64,000 nucleotides of DNA from SSF14 sp046331245. Lineage in GTDB: Bacteria > Actinomycetota > Acidimicrobiia > Acidimicrobiales > Microtrichaceae. Numbering within the stretch: the stretch's first letter is position 1; each line of letters begins with the position of its first letter. A program made the translations under genes and the position numbers. The stretch covers positions 372,001 through 436,000 of the forward strand of contig JAXLRH010000001.1 in assembly GCA_046331245.1 (NCBI GenBank), written 5' to 3'. Of the stretch, positions 63,509 through 64,000 are shown one piece after another. A model generated the notes under the pieces. It searched no databases. It saw nothing but the letters and a program-made list of their open reading frames with translations, and was not told the origin of the DNA.

Positions 63509-64000
63509 TCAGCGGGTCAGGTCGGCGAAGGCGGTCGCGGCGCCGAGCGCGAAGCGGCGGTAGCCGTGCTCGTGACGGAGCTCGGACATGACGTCCGCGA
63601 CCCGGCGGATCCGATCCTCCGGCAGCGCCTGGCGCGACCGCAGGTGGCGATTGGCCATGTCGAGCACCCGCTCGGTCGCCTCGCTGCCCAGCCCGGTCAT
63701 GGCGAGGCGTTGGCGGATCTCCTCGAGGTGGAGGCTGTCGAACTCCATCCGCCGGTCGATCTCGTAGCGGCTGGCCCGGAACTGCGCGAGCCGGAGCGAC
63801 GTGCGCGGCGCCCATCTGCGGACGGTCAGGCCCGGGATGCCGATCTGCTGACTCGGGTGGATGCGGTAGTCGACGAGCTGGCGGGGCACCATCACGATCG
63901 GGCCGGCGGCAGCGGCCACGAGGGAGATCCAGTGGTCGTACATGATCTCGTTGAGCGACGGATGCATCGGCTTCGGAACGGGCAGCACGGCCGGGACGAG
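63509..64000 (-). CDS. GT2-type glycosyltransferase, C-terminal part
   Basis: The frame is open from the right edge, so the N-terminus is outside. The visible 163 residues include MYDHWISLVAAAAGPIVMVP and LVDYRIHPSQQ, the typical end of a GT2 catalytic domain (D/HW...RxH), then a basic helical tail. An apparent start at 63988 is only an internal GTG. It is in line with the GT4 gene downstream and probably in one operon with it. Confidence 0.72.
   Translation of the reverse strand, partial: LVPAVLPVPKPMHPSLNEIMYDHWISLVAAAAGPIVMVPRQLVDYRIHPSQQIGIPGLTVRRWAPRTSLRLAQFRASRYEIDRRMEFDSLHLEEIRQRLAMTGLGSEATERVLDMANRHLRSRQALPEDRIRRVADVMSELRHEHGYRRFALGAATAFADLTR

Overview
The window is very G+C-rich, gene-dense actinobacterial DNA. 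The best guess is a member of the Acidimicrobiia (Actinomycetota). Reasons are a cytochrome b6-type split cytochrome b with a separate Rieske gene, a Pgi of the type found in actinobacterial Tal-Pgi proteins, long runs of genes joined by ATGA/GTGA/TGATG overlaps, many GTG and TTG starts, and several leaderless-type promoters (TANNNT, six bases, then the start codon). This placement is inferred from gene content and not from a marker phylogeny. I saw no rRNA, tRNA, CRISPR array, transposase or phage gene.

Region 1 (1-4.9 kb): the front part of a secreted lipoprotein gene runs off the left edge, then a tight hemB-hemL-pgi run (tetrapyrrole synthesis plus glucose-6-phosphate isomerase), then a small lipoprotein gene on the other strand.

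Region 2 (4.9-27.5 kb) is a continuous respiratory block. A divergent membrane-anchored cytochrome c is followed by a four-helix membrane protein, a 2x[4Fe-4S] ferredoxin, split cytochrome b (two genes), a two-helix Rieske protein, a two-heme cytochrome c and an uncharacterised membrane protein. A complete 14-gene complex I operon (nuoA to nuoN) follows directly. A quinol:cytochrome c reductase and its main quinol supplier are thus encoded side by side, next to haem synthesis genes. Oddities are an N-terminal PEHLL segment shared by two subunits, histidine-rich extensions in NuoI and NuoL, and a palindromic insertion inside nuoG.

Region 3 (27.6-30.4 kb): a methylthioadenosine phosphorylase, a low-molecular-weight protein tyrosine phosphatase and a nucleotide-sugar dehydrogenase.

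Region 4 (30.4-64 kb) is a large surface-glycan locus. Four proteins together fit the UDP-di-N-acetylbacillosamine pathway of bacterial glycosylation: a PglF-like dehydratase, a PglE-like aminotransferase, a PglD-like acetyltransferase and a PglC-like phosphoglycosyl transferase fused to a GT4 glycosyltransferase. Around them lie many GT4 and GT2 glycosyltransferases, a polysaccharide deacetylase, a sugar epimerase, AsnB, an MBOAT/SGNH acylation pair, a GNAT enzyme, two methyltransferases, a polymerase-like membrane protein, a Wzz/BY-kinase fusion, an ABC exporter that could be the lipid-linked glycan flippase, and a 912-residue GT2-GT2-FkbM fusion. Another GT2 gene runs off the right edge.

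The most novel-looking signals are the respiratory cluster with its unexplained subunits, the apparent bacillosamine pathway in an actinobacterium, and three 14-15-codon upstream ORFs that overlap the starts of glycan-locus genes downstream of leaderless-type promoters.
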